This document shows, piece by piece, positions 25,185-34,400 of a stretch of 64,000 bases of DNA. Under the pieces are notes generated by a model, which worked only from the letters and a program-made list of their open reading frames with translations, was not told the origin of the DNA and made no database searches. Location: positions 1 to 64,000 of the forward strand of contig JAQTUQ010000001.1 of assembly GCA_028707255.1 (NCBI GenBank). Reading direction: 5' to 3'. The position numbers and the translations under genes are program-made. How positions within the stretch are numbered: the stretch's first letter is position 1; every line of letters starts with the position of its first letter. The stretch is from Dehalococcoidales bacterium. Lineage in GTDB: Bacteria; Chloroflexota; Dehalococcoidia; Dehalococcoidales; UBA5627.

Positions 25185-25481
25185 TTAGCGGCTTACTTTT
25201 CTATAGCAATCACTGCAATAGACCGGTTTGTCGCCGCGAGGTTGAAAAGGAACCTCTGTAGCTTTGCCGCAACTGCCGCATGTGGTAGGATACATCTGAC
25301 GCGATGAAGAATAGCTGTTGCTGCTTCCATTACGTTCGGTCTTTCTTGCCGCACGGCACGAATGACAACGCTTGGGCTCATTTGTATATCCTTTTGACTG
25401 GAAAAACTCCTGATCTTCAGCGCTGAAAGTAAATGTAGCACCGCAATCGGAACACTGGATTGATTTGTCCTGAAAACTCAT
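25185..25481 (-). CDS. Zinc-ribbon protein with two CxxC modules
   Basis: The 98-residue protein has an N-terminal ribbon, CSDCGATFTFSAEDQEFF then CHSCRAARK, as in the probable zinc-binding domain PF13451. A Ser/Asn-rich linker follows, then a second ribbon CGSCGKATEVPF then CSDCYRKV. The two-module layout is common in Dehalococcoidia and related anaerobes. Nucleic-acid binding is likely but unproven. GAGAGGAGG-like bases precede the start. Confidence 0.85.
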   Translation of the reverse strand: MSFQDKSIQCSDCGATFTFSAEDQEFFQSKGYTNEPKRCHSCRAARKTERNGSSNSYSSSRQMYPTTCGSCGKATEVPFQPRGDKPVYCSDCYRKVSR

Positions 25482-25695
25482 TGAATGACCTCCTCTCTTA
25501 AAATTTTTAGTTCAGAGTCTGAGTCATCCAATGGGGAGGAGAATATACCATGATTCTGAATTCCTGTAATAACCTCAACTTAAACTCCTTTAATTGTACA
25601 CCAAGACAATAATAATTACAAAGGCGCATTTAAAAGGAGCAATATTACGGAGATTCTTGTTATATACTTTAAAAATCTGTACACTAATATACCTG

Positions 25696-27042
25696 ATGGA
25701 CAGTAACCAAATAATAGTTATCGGAGCCGGAGCCGGCGGTATGCTGGCAGCCGGCAGGGCGGCGGAAGCGGGCGCAGATGTTCTTTTACTGGAAAAGAGT
25801 GCCGCCCCCGGCAATAAAATTCTCATCAGCGGCAAGACGCGCTGCAACATCACCAATTCGAAAGAGCTTGAAGAATTTATTCCGATGTTCGGGGCTAACG
25901 GCAGGTTCCTCTATAACGCATTCAACCGATATTTCAGGGACGACCTGCTGGCGCTGTTGAAACGTTACGGCGTCGAGACCAAGACCGAACGCGGCGGCAG
26001 GATTTTTCCGGTTTCCGATAACGCCGGGGACGTCGTCAAGGCATTGATGAAATATGTTTCGGATAACGGCGTTCGCATGCAGACCGGCATCAGGGTTACG
26101 GACATCCTGACGGAAAACGGCATTGTAACGGGCATAAAAACAACCGCACAATCGTATCCGGCAAAAGCGGTTATTATCGCTGCCGGAGGGGCATCCTATC
26201 CGGCTACCGGTTCAACCGGAGACGGCTATCGTATGGCGGCGGACTTGAATCATACTATCGTCCCTCTGCGCCCGGCGCTGGTGCCTTTGGTCGTGGAAGA
26301 GGTCGAGCTGGCAAAGAGCATGCAGGGGGTAACGCTGAAAAATGTGCGCCTTACAGCATATCAATGCGAGGCGCATGATATCGACCCGTCTATGACTCCG
26401 TTGAAGGATTCGGGGCGCGGAATTCCGGGGAAAAGCCCGAAGCTGCCGGTTATCGAAAGCCGTATGGGGGATATGATGATGACCCATTTCGGCATCGGCG
26501 GGCCTATCACATTGCTGATGAGCCTTGCCGTCAGCGAAGCGTTGGAAAACGGGGCGGTCAGCGTGGCGATAGACCTGAAACCGGCTTTGAGTTTCAAGGA
26601 GCTTAGCGAAAGGCTGCAACGCGATTTCGACACTTACAGCAAACGCAGTTACCGCAATATTCTCAGAGAGCTGTTGCCGCAGAAGCTTATCGAGCCGTTT
26701 ATTGAAATGTCTCACATTCAACCCGATAAATGCGGCAACCAGATCAATGCTTCGGAAAAGGAAAGATTGCTGCTGTTGTTAAAATCACTGCGCTTCAATA
26801 TAAAATCGACCCTGCCGCTCTCCACCGCCATGGTGACCGCCGGCGGGGTATCTCTGAAAGAAATCGACCCGCGCACGATGGCCTCGAAACTGGTAAAAGG
26901 TTTGTATTTCTGCGGAGAGGTGATGGATATCGATGCTGAGACCGGCGGATATAACCTGCAGGCGGCTTTTTCTACCGGATACGTAGCCGGTGAAAGCGCC
27001 TCCGGTTTTGTTACTGAAGCTTGCGGGATTACTGACCGATAG
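25696..27042 (+). CDS. HI0933/YhiN-family flavoprotein oxidoreductase
   Basis: The protein is 448 residues from ATG 25696; an earlier in-frame start at 25594 adds a non-conserved, AT-rich segment. The FAD-binding Rossmann loop is VIGAGAGGMLAAGRAAEAG at about residues 7-25, followed by KILISGKTRCNITNS, the family block SYPATGSTGDGYRMA, and the C-terminal FAD contact LYFCGEVMDIDAETGGYNLQAAFSTG. Homologues are soluble flavoproteins; one member (RdsA) is reported to reduce dihydro-intermediates, but most have no known substrate. It is a single gene. Confidence 0.9.
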   Translation: MDSNQIIVIGAGAGGMLAAGRAAEAGADVLLLEKSAAPGNKILISGKTRCNITNSKELEEFIPMFGANGRFLYNAFNRYFRDDLLALLKRYGVETKTERGGRIFPVSDNAGDVVKALMKYVSDNGVRMQTGIRVTDILTENGIVTGIKTTAQSYPAKAVIIAAGGASYPATGSTGDGYRMAADLNHTIVPLRPALVPLVVEEVELAKSMQGVTLKNVRLTAYQCEAHDIDPSMTPLKDSGRGIPGKSPKLPVIESRMGDMMMTHFGIGGPITLLMSLAVSEALENGAVSVAIDLKPALSFKELSERLQRDFDTYSKRSYRNILRELLPQKLIEPFIEMSHIQPDKCGNQINASEKERLLLLLKSLRFNIKSTLPLSTAMVTAGGVSLKEIDPRTMASKLVKGLYFCGEVMDIDAETGGYNLQAAFSTGYVAGESASGFVTEACGITDR

Positions 27043-27144
27043 AGAATAAGGTAGATAGATTTTCATTCCCCGACTGTTACTACGAGAAATTCCTCTATAC
27101 TGTCGGGATGAAGAATCCGAGGAACAGGATAAACCATTAACATC

Positions 27145-27386
27145 GTTCGTGGTGAGACTAAAAGCCGTTCGTGGCAAGACTAAAAGCCGTTCGTGGCGAG
27201 ACTAAAAGCCGTTCGTGGCAAGACTAAAAGCCGTTCGTGGCAAGACTAAAAGCCGTTCGTGGCAAGACTAAAAGCCATTCGTGGCGAGACTAAAAGCCGT
27301 TCGTGGTGAGACTAAAAGCCGTTCGTGGTGAGACTAAAAGCCGTTCGTGGCAAGACTAAAAGCCGTTCGTGGTGAGCTTGTCGAAC
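27145..27386. repeat. 22-bp tandem repeat (minisatellite), 10 units plus terminal copy
   Basis: Units start at 27145, 27167, 27189, 27211, 27233, 27255, 27277, 27299, 27321, 27343 and a final partial one at 27365. Each begins GTTCGTGG, has a variable dinucleotide (TG, CA or CG), and ends ACTAAAAGCC. Unit 7 has A for the first G. There are no spacers, so it is not CRISPR. The final copy runs on into a palindromic element ending CTTGTCGAACCA, which looks like the progenitor of the array. Confidence 0.95.
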
Positions 27387-27394
27387 CATAACGG
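27363..27394. repeat. REP-like element A (right end of the tandem array)
   Basis: This is an imperfect palindrome with arms GTTCG and CGAAC around TGAGCTTG. A related, inverted version with TCAGGACGA follows at 27428-27452. Such paired elements are dispersed in many environmental bacterial genomes. Confidence 0.6.
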
Positions 27395-27427
27395 CATTAT
27401 TATATTGATTAAGATTTCCGTTGAAAT

Positions 27428-27452
27428 CCTTCGATAGACTCAGGACGAGCGG
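27428..27452. repeat. REP-like element A', inverted partner
   Basis: CCTTCGATAG followed by ACTCAGGACGAGCGG resembles the reverse complement of element A (TCGAAG and CTGAG cores), placed about 35 bp from it. Confidence 0.5.
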
Positions 27453-27508
27453 AAATCCCAATTAGTTATATTGTACTGCCATGAGAGACAGGAGCACTAT
27501 TCGGTAAA

Positions 27509-27548
27509 GATTGCCACGTTTTCCTTTCGGGAAATCTCGCAATGACAG
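27509..27548 (-). repeat. REP-like element B, inverted copy
   Basis: GATTGCCACG at one end, CTCGCAATGACAG at the other, and an inner hairpin TTTCC/GGAAA. It is the reverse-orientation relative of the element at 27615-27662. Confidence 0.6.
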
Positions 27549-27560
27549 TGTAAAAGTTAC

Positions 27561-27601
27561 CGTCATTCTGAGTTCGTAAGGGACTAACGAAGCATCCGGG
27601 G
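27561..27601 (+). repeat. REP-like element C
   Basis: CGTCATTCTGAG at the left and CGAAGCATCC at the right have the architecture of dispersed palindromic elements. It is a different family from element B and lies between its two copies. Confidence 0.45.
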
Positions 27602-27614
27602 TGGGGGAAAAACT

Positions 27615-27662
27615 ACCGTCATTGCGAGTCCCGACTTGTCGGGACGTGGCAATCTCTGCCGC
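27615..27662 (+). repeat. REP-like element B, direct copy
   Basis: CCGTCATTGCGAG, then a perfect 7-bp stem GTCCCGA/TCGGGAC (27628-27645, loop CTTG), then GTGGCAATCTCTGCCG. The same stem with loop TAAA recurs at 60336-60353. Confidence 0.75.
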
Positions 27663-27701
27663 CTGACTGTGTGATGAGATACGAATATTTACCGTCTGCC
27701 T

Positions 27702-28286
27702 TTAGAGTACCTTTATACCGAATTCCTTCAGGGCATTCATAAGCGCATGGACGGGAAGTCCGACCACATTGAAGTAATCGCCTTCGATTTTTTTCACGAA
27801 CAACGCTCCCAATCCCTGTATAGCATAGGCTCCGGCTTTATCCAGCGGTTCCCCTGTCTTTACATAAGCATCGATTTCTCCTGGTGTAAGCTCTTTGATA
27901 TATACTCTCGTTTCGACCGTAGCGGATACGGTTTTGCCGCTTGCGGTATCTATGATACTGTACCCGGTAATTACCAAATGGCATTTGCCGCCGATGGATT
28001 TCAGCATTTTGCGGGCTTCTTCCGCCGTACCCGGTTTGCCGATTATCCTGCCGTCGAGCACGCCGATGGTATCCGCCCCGATTATTATGGCATCCGAATA
28101 CTTGCCGCAGACCGATTGGGCTTTTTCGAGTGAGATTTTAGTCGCCAGTTTGTGAGGTTCCAACCCCGAAGACAGGTTTTCGCTGCAACTTGCAGCATCG
28201 ACCTCAAAACAAAGCCCGGTATTCTCCAACAGTTCCTTCCTGCGCGGGGATGACGAGGCTAATATTATGCGTCTCTTATTTTTCAT
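27702..28286 (-). CDS. maf: Maf-family nucleotide pyrophosphatase
   Basis: This 194-residue enzyme hydrolyses non-canonical or pyrimidine NTPs (dTTP, UTP, m5UTP) to NMP and PPi. Family motifs are IILASSSPRRKELL at residues 7-20, IIGADTIGVLDGRIIGKP near residue 70, GKCHLVITGYSI, and GEPLDKAGAYAIQGLGALFVKKIEGDYFNVVGLP. The length is normal. It is 9 bp downstream of the ABC-F gene on the same strand. Confidence 0.93.
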   Translation of the reverse strand: MKNKRRIILASSSPRRKELLENTGLCFEVDAASCSENLSSGLEPHKLATKISLEKAQSVCGKYSDAIIIGADTIGVLDGRIIGKPGTAEEARKMLKSIGGKCHLVITGYSIIDTASGKTVSATVETRVYIKELTPGEIDAYVKTGEPLDKAGAYAIQGLGALFVKKIEGDYFNVVGLPVHALMNALKEFGIKVL

Positions 28287-28295
28287 AGTTCCACG

Positions 28296-30260
28296 CTATT
28301 GCAGAGAGCGCAATGCTTCTGCAATCTCCCGCTTCATATTTTCATCCTGCCGGCTCAACTCCTCCCAGCGGCTCTCCAGTTCTTTAATGCACTCCAGCAC
28401 CCGCTGATGCCTTTTTGTCGCTTCGACCATGACTGTACCGTCACCGCATTTCGTCTCATCGGCATACAGGGCTTCGAGGTCGGCTTTTTCATCTTCGAGT
28501 CGAGAGATTTCATTCTCGACCTTTTCGATTTCGTCCTTGACCGGTTTAGACCTGCGAAAATAGTCGTTGCGCAGCCTGGCTTCCTCGTTCTTGCGCCGTT
28601 TTATATCGTCGGAAGCACACTTCAGCTTATTATCGAAAGACTGAGTGACAGCGGCCTCGTTTTCTTCCTTTTTTTCGATATAGTAATCGTAATCCCCGAG
28701 GTAGGTTTTAAGATTGCCGTTTTTTACCTCTATTATCTTGTTGGCTACCTGGTTAATCAGCAGCCGGTCGTGGGTGATAAAACAAAGTGTGCCGTTGTAT
28801 TCTTCCAGTGCATCGGTCAAGACCTCGCGCGAGGCGATATCGAGGTGGTTGGTAGGCTCGTCCATCAGTATCAAATTTGCCGGTTTCAACAGCATTTTAG
28901 CTATGGCAAGACGCGCTTTTTCACCGCCGGATAGCACCGATACCGTCTTGAAAACATCGTCGCCGGCGAAAAGGAAGGCTCCCAAAAGAGAGCGCAACTG
29001 CTGGTCGGAGGGCTCGGCAGATACACGCCTCAGTTCGGAAAGTAAATCGTTTCCCGGATTTAAAAGCTCCAGCTGATGCTGGGCATAATAGGCTGTTTCT
29101 ACTTTATACCCCAATACCCTTTCGCCGCTGTCGAAAGACAGCACTCCGGCAAGGATTTTTAAAAGCGTGGTTTTTCCGGCTCCGTTCGGTCCCACCAGCG
29201 CTACCTTATCGCCGCGCTCGATGGTCAGGTCGATTCCCGCGTAAACGATTTTTTCTCCGTAGGACTTATGAAGTTTTTTCAGAGTGATAACCTCACGTCC
29301 GCCCGGCTCCGGTTCGGCAAAGCTGAAATTCACTTTTTTGGTGACGCGGGGGATTTCGATTCTGTCTATTTTAGCAAGCATTTTAAGTCGGCTCTGCGCC
29401 TGGCGCGCCTTGGTTGCCTTGTAGCGAAAGCGGTCGACAAACTCCATCTCTTTGGCGATTTTCTTTTCCTGCCGCTGGGCAGCCGCTTCCAGTTTTTCCA
29501 ACTCGTTCTGCCGCATTTCTATATAGCCGTTATAATTGCCGTTGAAACGCACCGGTTTGCCGTTTTCGATTGCCAGTATTTTGTTGGTTACCTTGTTCAA
29601 GAAAGACCTGTCGTGAGACGTTAAAAGCACCGCTCCCTCGTAGCGCATCAGGTAGTTCTCGAACCAGATGCATGATTCCAGGTCGAGGTGATTGGTAGGC
29701 TCATCCAGAAGGAGCAGGTCGGGACTGATGACAAGCAGCCGGGCTAAAGCTGCCCGCATCAGCCAGCCGCCGCTGAACTGGCTCAAGGGACGATAAAAAT
29801 CGGTTTCCGAAAAACCGAGGCCGCAGAGGATAACTTCAGCCTGATGTTCGACATCGTTTCCGCCGAGCAGTTCGTATCTCTGCTGCAACTCCCCCAGTTC
29901 ATCGAGCAGAGCAGATTTTTTATCGTTATCTGAGACGCATTCCAGTTGAAGTACTATTGAATCGATGTGTGCTTTCACTGCTCTGGTTTTTTCACAGCTA
30001 CCGGCAACCTCTTCCAGTAAAAGTTTGTTTGAAAAAGGCTCTACGTCCTGCTTCAGATAACCGACCGTCATTCCTCGTTGACGCGTGATTATGCCTTCAT
30101 CGGGGGTAATACTGCCCGCTATTATCTCGAACAGCGTCGTTTTGCCCGAGCCGTTAGGGCCGAGCACGGCAATACGGTCGCGTTCACCGACAGCCAAGGT
30201 TAAACCGGAAAAAAGAGTGCGCAGTCCGAACGACTTGGAGAGATTACTTATATTCAGCAT
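28296..30260 (-). CDS. ABC-F family ATPase
   Basis: This 654-residue protein has two ABC ATPase cassettes and no membrane segment: Walker [10 protein letters not shown] (about residue 35) and GPNGAGKTT (about 365), signatures [11 protein letters not shown] and [11 protein letters not shown], and Walker [13 protein letters not shown] and [12 protein letters not shown]. The linker between them is the ABC-F arm ([22 protein letters not shown]). A C-terminal coiled coil of about 110 residues ([23 protein letters not shown]) matches the Uup/YdiF subgroup. These proteins act at the ribosome in translation quality control or antibiotic protection. Confidence 0.93.
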   Translation of the reverse strand: MLNISNLSKSFGLRTLFSGLTLAVGERDRIAVLGPNGSGKTTLFEIIAGSITPDEGIITRQRGMTVGYLKQDVEPFSNKLLLEEVAGSCEKTRAVKAHIDSIVLQLECVSDNDKKSALLDELGELQQRYELLGGNDVEHQAEVILCGLGFSETDFYRPLSQFSGGWLMRAALARLLVISPDLLLLDEPTNHLDLESCIWFENYLMRYEGAVLLTSHDRSFLNKVTNKILAIENGKPVRFNGNYNGYIEMRQNELEKLEAAAQRQEKKIAKEMEFVDRFRYKATKARQAQSRLKMLAKIDRIEIPRVTKKVNFSFAEPEPGGREVITLKKLHKSYGEKIVYAGIDLTIERGDKVALVGPNGAGKTTLLKILAGVLSFDSGERVLGYKVETAYYAQHQLELLNPGNDLLSELRRVSAEPSDQQLRSLLGAFLFAGDDVFKTVSVLSGGEKARLAIAKMLLKPANLILMDEPTNHLDIASREVLTDALEEYNGTLCFITHDRLLINQVANKIIEVKNGNLKTYLGDYDYYIEKKEENEAAVTQSFDNKLKCASDDIKRRKNEEARLRNDYFRRSKPVKDEIEKVENEISRLEDEKADLEALYADETKCGDGTVMVEATKRHQRVLECIKELESRWEELSRQDENMKREIAEALRSLQ

Positions 30261-30388
30261 ATTTACCTGAAACGATTAGAATAAAAAGCATGATAGATTA
30301 TACATTCTAAAAGCCGGTTGGGGGAAATTTTTTGCCGGATGAAGATGAAATCCTTTTTATAAATACAGCTGGACTGACAATCGGATAA

Positions 30389-31423
30389 TCAGGAAATAAC
30401 ATCATCCGCTGCAATTATTCTTTCCACCCTCAGGAACGCCTCGACTACATCGGGAACAAACTGGGTTCCGGAACCCTTTTTAATTTCCTCGACTGCTACG
30501 GTATTCCCCAATGATTTGCGGTACGGGCGGTCGCTGGTCATGGCATCAAAGGCATCCGCCAGCGCCATAATCGCCGCTCCCAGCGGAATCCGCTCACCGG
30601 ATAGTCCATCGGGATAGCCCCTGCCGTCGAAACGCTCGTGGTGTAAGCGCACCATATCGAGAATATCCTGTTCCTCAACTATCGGTTTCAAGATACGCTC
30701 GCCGATTGCCGGATGCGTCTTGATATGCTCGAATTCTTCCGGAGTTAGCTTACCCGGTTTGTTAAGTACCGCTTCCTTTACCCCGATTTTGCCGATATCG
30801 TGAATCAGACCGGCTAACCTGATATTCTCAAGGGTGCTGTCATGCATACCAAGTTCCTTTGCGATAATTACAGAAATCTCGGAAACACGCCCCGAGTGCC
30901 CGCTGGTGTATTCGTCTTTGGCATCCAGCGCCAGAGCCAGCGCCGTAACCGCGTTCATGAAAGAGTCGCGGATTTTATCCGCCTGTACTTTCACTTTCTC
31001 TTCCAGGTGCTGCTGGTAATCCAGAACTTCCAGTTCCAGCCTGCGCGTATTCAGCGCACGGGCGACGCTCAATGCTACTTCATCCAGATTATACGGCTTG
31101 GTGAAATAATCATAAGCGCCCAGCCTGACGCATTTGATAGCGGTCTCGGCATCGCCGACAGCGGTCGCCATTATAACTATGGTATCCGGATAATTTTTCT
31201 TTATTTCAGGCAGCAGTTCGACCCCGGAACCGCCGGGCATCATGATATCCAGTATTGCCAGGTCGGCTGGTCTTTCATGCATCTTTTCCATTGCCTGCCG
31301 CAAGCCCCCCGCTTCCACACATGTGTAGCCTTCGGACTTCAGCTTATGGCACAGAAGACGCCTGATAACTTCTTCGTCATCGACAACCAGAATTTCCCAC
31401 TGATGGTTATGAATTGACGTCAT
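30389..31423 (-). CDS. Response regulator with HD-GYP output (c-di-GMP phosphodiesterase)
   Basis: The 344-residue protein has a receiver domain at 1-120 with phospho-acceptor Asp59 in LAILDIMMPGG and Lys in TKPYNL. A coiled coil follows at 128-165, then an HD-GYP domain with HDIGK at 208-212 and HHERFDGRGYP at 261-271, so all metal and GYP residues are intact. It should hydrolyse cyclic di-GMP to GMP when phosphorylated. Its start overlaps the giant kinase gene by 17 bp, so the kinase is its likely partner. It is the last gene of the signalling operon. Confidence 0.93.
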   Translation of the reverse strand: MTSIHNHQWEILVVDDEEVIRRLLCHKLKSEGYTCVEAGGLRQAMEKMHERPADLAILDIMMPGGSGVELLPEIKKNYPDTIVIMATAVGDAETAIKCVRLGAYDYFTKPYNLDEVALSVARALNTRRLELEVLDYQQHLEEKVKVQADKIRDSFMNAVTALALALDAKDEYTSGHSGRVSEISVIIAKELGMHDSTLENIRLAGLIHDIGKIGVKEAVLNKPGKLTPEEFEHIKTHPAIGERILKPIVEEQDILDMVRLHHERFDGRGYPDGLSGERIPLGAAIMALADAFDAMTSDRPYRKSLGNTVAVEEIKKGSGTQFVPDVVEAFLRVERIIAADDVIS

Positions 31424-34400
31424 TACTCATTCCCTCGATTTGTTCCGGTGGATTTATGGGCAATTCAATCACGAATGTAGCGCCTTTTCCCGATTCGCTC
31501 TCCGCATAAATATTACCGCCATGTTGTGAGATTATACCATGACAGATGCTCAGCCCCAAACCGGTGCCTTTGCCCACTTCCTTGGTGGTAAAGAACGGGT
31601 TGAATATACGTTTCAGATTCTCCCCGGAGATACCCGGACCGTCGTCCTTGAAAGATACCCTGACCATTTCTCCCACCGTTTCGGTTTTTATGACAAGCGT
31701 CCCTTCATTGTGCGCTTCTTTCATGGCGAATTCCGCATTAATAACGATATTCAGAAATACCTGTTGAATCTGGAAGTAATCCATTACTATCTGAGGCAGG
31801 TCGGGGGCGAAATCCCTGATAACCTGGATATTGTTAACCTTCTGGTCGTATGCCCGCAACTCGAGTACTTTTTCGACAGCCTGGTTGATGCTCGACAGTT
31901 GTACCTGATTCGAATGCTTGCGGGCAAAAACAAGCAGGTTTTTAACCACCCTGGCTGCCCTCTGTCCTTCACTATTAACCAGTTGCAGGTCTTTTAATAT
32001 CTCATCGGGGATATCGTCTCTTTCCATTAGCAATTGAATGATACCGATAACGCTGGTGAGCGGATTATTAAGTTCGTGAGCGATACCGGAAGAAAGCTCC
32101 CCGATGGATGCCAGGCGGTCGGTCATTATCATCCTTTCTTCCATCTTCTTGCGTTCCGTGATATCTTCCATAATGTGCACCGAACCGGTTATTGCCCCTT
32201 TATCATCGAATATCGGGTCTACTACGGTATAGAACCACTTATCTCCGACCATGCATTCGAATGCTTCCCGGTGCCCGCTTTCTAACATCTTTAAATGGGG
32301 GCATCCTTCTATATGATTTTCCGAACCATGCACCAGCTTGTAACACTTTTGCCCCATTATATTTTCTCCCGGTTTTCCGACCAGCTCATTCATCGCCTGA
32401 TTACAGCGGACTATGGTACCATCCAAAGCCAGCAGACAGATAGCATCGCTCATTGAGTTAAAGGTTGTTTCCCAGCTATCCAGCGATTCGCGAAGCTTGC
32501 TTTCGGACTGGATTAATGCCTTCTCTATTTGTTTGATTTGCGTAATATCGTTAAAGGTAGTATATACCTGGTACGCTTCTTTTTCGTTTTCCCTGAACTG
32601 TGGTATGGCATTGATAACTATCCAGCGATAGCCTTTCTCCTTGATATTGAAGACGCCCATCACTACATCCCTTACTGCCTTACCGGTTTTTAAGGAGACC
32701 ACAGCCGGATGTTCATCTCCCGGAAAGGGAGAGCCGTCTTCGTGAACAGCATGCCAGCGCGGGTCGAACGAGGTTCTCCCCTGCATTTGTGACAGCGTCA
32801 GCCCCAGTATGTGCTCGGCAGCTCTATTGGCCGAGATTATCTTGCCTTCCCTGTTCTGATATACGACACCCTGAGCCATCGTCTCGAACAGGGTGCGGTA
32901 TTTCTCTTCGCTGATTCGTATTTTTCCCTCTGCTTCTTTACGCTCCGTTATATCGCGGCAAACACAGAAGATTAATTTCTGTTCGGCAAAAATGGCGCCG
33001 TTGGTGCTTATCTCGACATCATAGATGCTGCCGTCTTTGCGGCGGTGTTTCGTCTCGAAATGGTCGCCCTTTTCATCGGCGCCTTTCAATACTTCGATAA
33101 CCTCTTCTCGTGACGATTGATATTCCCAATCCCATACATGAAGCTTGAGCACTTCCTCAGTGGAATAACCGAGCATCTCGGCAAAACGTTTGTTAGCTTC
33201 CTGTACTCCGCCTTCCTGATTGAGGATGACAATGCCATCCCTCGATTGCTCGAGGAGTATGCGCCTGCGGGTCTCGGCTTCTTCCAAGGCTTGCTGCGAT
33301 TTCTTGGACTCGGTGATGTCTTGTGCAAGAATTGCAATATCTTCACCCATCGATACAATCACCATACGAAGCCATGTCGGCCTTGAGATAATCTCTCCAA
33401 CATATACTTCTTCTATTATCCGTAGCTTTCCAGAATTGGCTACATGGATATATGTTTCAAATACAGATGTGGTTTTATGAGTTGGAAATAAGTCAAGCAG
33501 CCGCTTGCCTTTTATTTCTTCCAGATCTGTTCCATTAATACGTGCGATTGCCTGATTTTCGTAAATCCATGTAAAGTCAACAATCTCACCTTTTTCATTT
33601 CGCAAGGGATGAAGAATGGTGAATCCATCGGGAGACATTTCCTGCGCAATCCTAAACCGCTCCTCGCTCTTTTTCAGCGCTTCCTCAGCCTTATTGCGGT
33701 CGGTTATATCCTGCCCGACAGCCAGTAGACCAATGATCTTTCCGTCTTTATCCTTGACAGTTGTATCGTGCCAATCGATAAATCTCTCCTCCCCGTTTTT
33801 GGTAACGATTATATCTATATTCCCCGCCGTTTTCCTGCCGCCGATAGCAGTTGAAAACAATTCCCTGGTTTTCTGCCGGTTTCTTTCGGGGAGGAAAGTA
33901 TTCAACCAGTTTTTACCCCTGACTTCTTCAATGGTATATCCTGAAATTTCCTCCATATACGGATTGAAATCGACAATTCGCCCTTTGGTATCCAGTGTTA
34001 AAATAATCGCCTGTGCGGTGTTGACTATACTCTGGGCATAGTCTTTCTCCTGCCTGAGCGCTTCCTCTGCCTTATTGCGCTCGGTAACGTCGGCATAAAA
34101 TCCCTGTGTGGCGATAACTTTATCTCCCAAAAACCTCGGCGCGGCGCTGCCTTCTACATAAACGATGCTGCCGTCCTTTTTCTTAAATTTTGCCTCTACA
34201 AAGGGAAACGATTTCCCCGACATAACTTCCCGAAACATGTTGTTGCAGTGTTCCATCGAATCGGGATGTATTATATCCGTAAGCGAAATGGTACTGAGGT
34301 CTTCCTCCGAATACCCCAAAATATCATGCCAGGCTTTGTTTACGAAGAGAATACTTCCATCGGTATCGATACTCTGTATTATTTCATGCGTGCTCTCGGC

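Larger units (their letters stand above)
27043..27701. other. Repeat-rich intergenic region without genes
   Basis: The 659 bp between the flavoprotein gene and maf contain a 22-bp tandem array (27145-27386) and several palindromic dispersed-type elements (27363-27394, 27428-27452, 27509-27548, 27561-27601, 27615-27662). No plausible CDS is seen; the ORF across the array is a by-product of the repeat. Confidence 0.85.

Noticed and set aside
27145..27386. Tandem 22-bp units as a CRISPR array
   Set aside because: Units abut directly with no unique spacers, and no cas genes are present.
30842..31417. Plus-strand ORF of 191 codons opposite the HD-GYP gene
   Set aside because: It is antisense to an intact conserved gene, has no ribosome site and no recognisable domain.
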